From JAEZKC01 sp046538945 (lineage in GTDB: Bacteria; Fibrobacterota; Chitinivibrionia; Chitinivibrionales; Chitinispirillaceae): a stretch of DNA of 31,234 nt. Position 1 is the stretch's first letter. Each line of letters starts with the position of its first letter. A program made the translations under genes and the position numbers. The notes under the pieces are model-generated. The model had not been told where the DNA came from. It made no database searches and saw only the letters and a list, made by a program, of their open reading frames with translations. The stretch covers positions 1-31,234 of the forward strand of contig JBKHHW010000025.1 in assembly GCA_046538945.1 (NCBI GenBank), given 5' to 3'. This document shows, piece by piece, positions 30,969-31,234 of this stretch.

Positions 30969-30994
30969 GCCCGTCCCCCAAGGACGGGCTTTTT
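30969..30994 (+). terminator. Intrinsic terminator of the vWA operon
   Basis: GCCCGTCC (30969-30976), loop CCCAA, GGACGGGC (30982-30989) and TTTTT (30990-30994) form a textbook rho-independent terminator 9 nt after the stop codon. Confidence 0.97.
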
Positions 30995-31234
30995 GCTTGT
31001 GGTGCGCCCGGCAGGGGGCACCCGGTTTAGAGGTGTGACGGAGATGTTCCAGAAGTCAGTGACACCCGAACTAGAAACTGAACGTTAAAGTGACCGCCGC
31101 GAAGTGAATTGTGGAGAAAGCGGAAAATGACTAGCTGATTTACAGTAGTGCTTCATGCCGGATGATCCAAAAGTCTTCGCCAATTGACCTTTGCTGGGGT
31201 AACCGTAAGGAATAATCTGGAATATATAGTAGAA
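30995..31234. other. Non-coding right edge
   Basis: No convincing gene. A hairpin GGTGCGCCC/GGGGGCACC (about 31001-31022, one mismatch) follows the terminator. On the minus strand a short frame ends at 31071-31073 with 'TIHFAAVTLTFSF', a barrel-like closing strand, but is cut by a TAG at 31131-31133. Confidence 0.4.

Noticed and set aside
30763..31021. Minus-strand collagen-like reading frame (GSVGSPGSVG repeats) opposite the last gene
   Set aside because: It is the antisense of the 18-bp Asp-Pro repeat, has no ribosome site, and crosses the operon terminator; the plus-strand gene is well supported.
31192..31212. GGGGTAACCGTAAGGA near the right edge, similar to a stretch close to the 3' end of 16S rRNA
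   Set aside because: Flanking bases do not match 16S rRNA in either direction and the rest of the region has no rRNA character; treated as chance.

Overview
The window reads as a chromosomal segment of a didermic, probably non-photosynthetic bacterium of the Fibrobacterota or a close relative (Chitinispirillum/Chitinivibrio-like). This is an inference from protein style, not from a marker gene. The clues are secreted proteins that combine carboxypeptidase-regulatory-like domains with sorting-tail-like 'DLxGR' modules, FlgD-Ig C-termini with 'NPFNP/NPFDP' openings, PorV-like barrels, WQDYR propeller repeats and vWA surface proteins. No rRNA, tRNA, CRISPR array, transposase or phage gene was seen.

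Region 1 (1-3,720, minus strand) is a vitamin B12 uptake unit. A cobalamin riboswitch precedes a BtuB-like TonB-dependent receptor, which is followed 11 nt later by a secreted beta-propeller protein that runs off the left edge. The pairing recalls Bacteroides BtuB-BtuG. Region 2 (3,850-5,042, plus) is a secreted CE2-like SGNH esterase. Region 3 (5,072-8,743, minus) is a polysaccharide-modification operon: methyltransferase, GT4 glycosyltransferase and AsnB-type amidotransferase. Region 4 (8,840-9,600) is gene-poor and decayed. It holds a deleted remnant of a second CE2 esterase, the C-terminal stump of a PorV-like barrel, and a near-perfect sigma-54 promoter.

Region 5 (9,605-18,675, plus) is nine tightly packed, mostly overlapping genes downstream of that promoter: glucose-1-phosphate cytidylyltransferase, CDP-glucose 4,6-dehydratase, a sugar SDR, an outer-membrane barrel, a YaiO/BcsC-style TPR protein, a small one-TM protein, a processive GT2 synthase, a membrane-anchored GH26-like hydrolase and a secreted WQDYR propeller. 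Together they look like a complete synthase-dependent exopolysaccharide system with its own CDP-sugar supply, not matching the cellulose, alginate, PNAG or Pel layouts. A convergent O-methyltransferase (18,717-19,715, minus) follows.

Region 6 (20,132-30,994, plus) is a surface-protein locus. It starts with a putative exported protein carrying an unrecognised ~200-residue domain, closed by a strong terminator. A four-gene coupled operon follows: two large vWA proteins with FlgD-Ig tails, a barrel-TPR-coiled-coil protein, and a second copy of the unknown domain preceded by a carboxypeptidase-regulatory module and followed by an Asp-Pro repeat. Both copies of the unknown domain end in Pro-Ile-Val-Gly. 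The operon ends at a textbook terminator. Regions 5 and 6 are the best candidates for undescribed systems. All functional statements rest on motif reading; no database search was possible.
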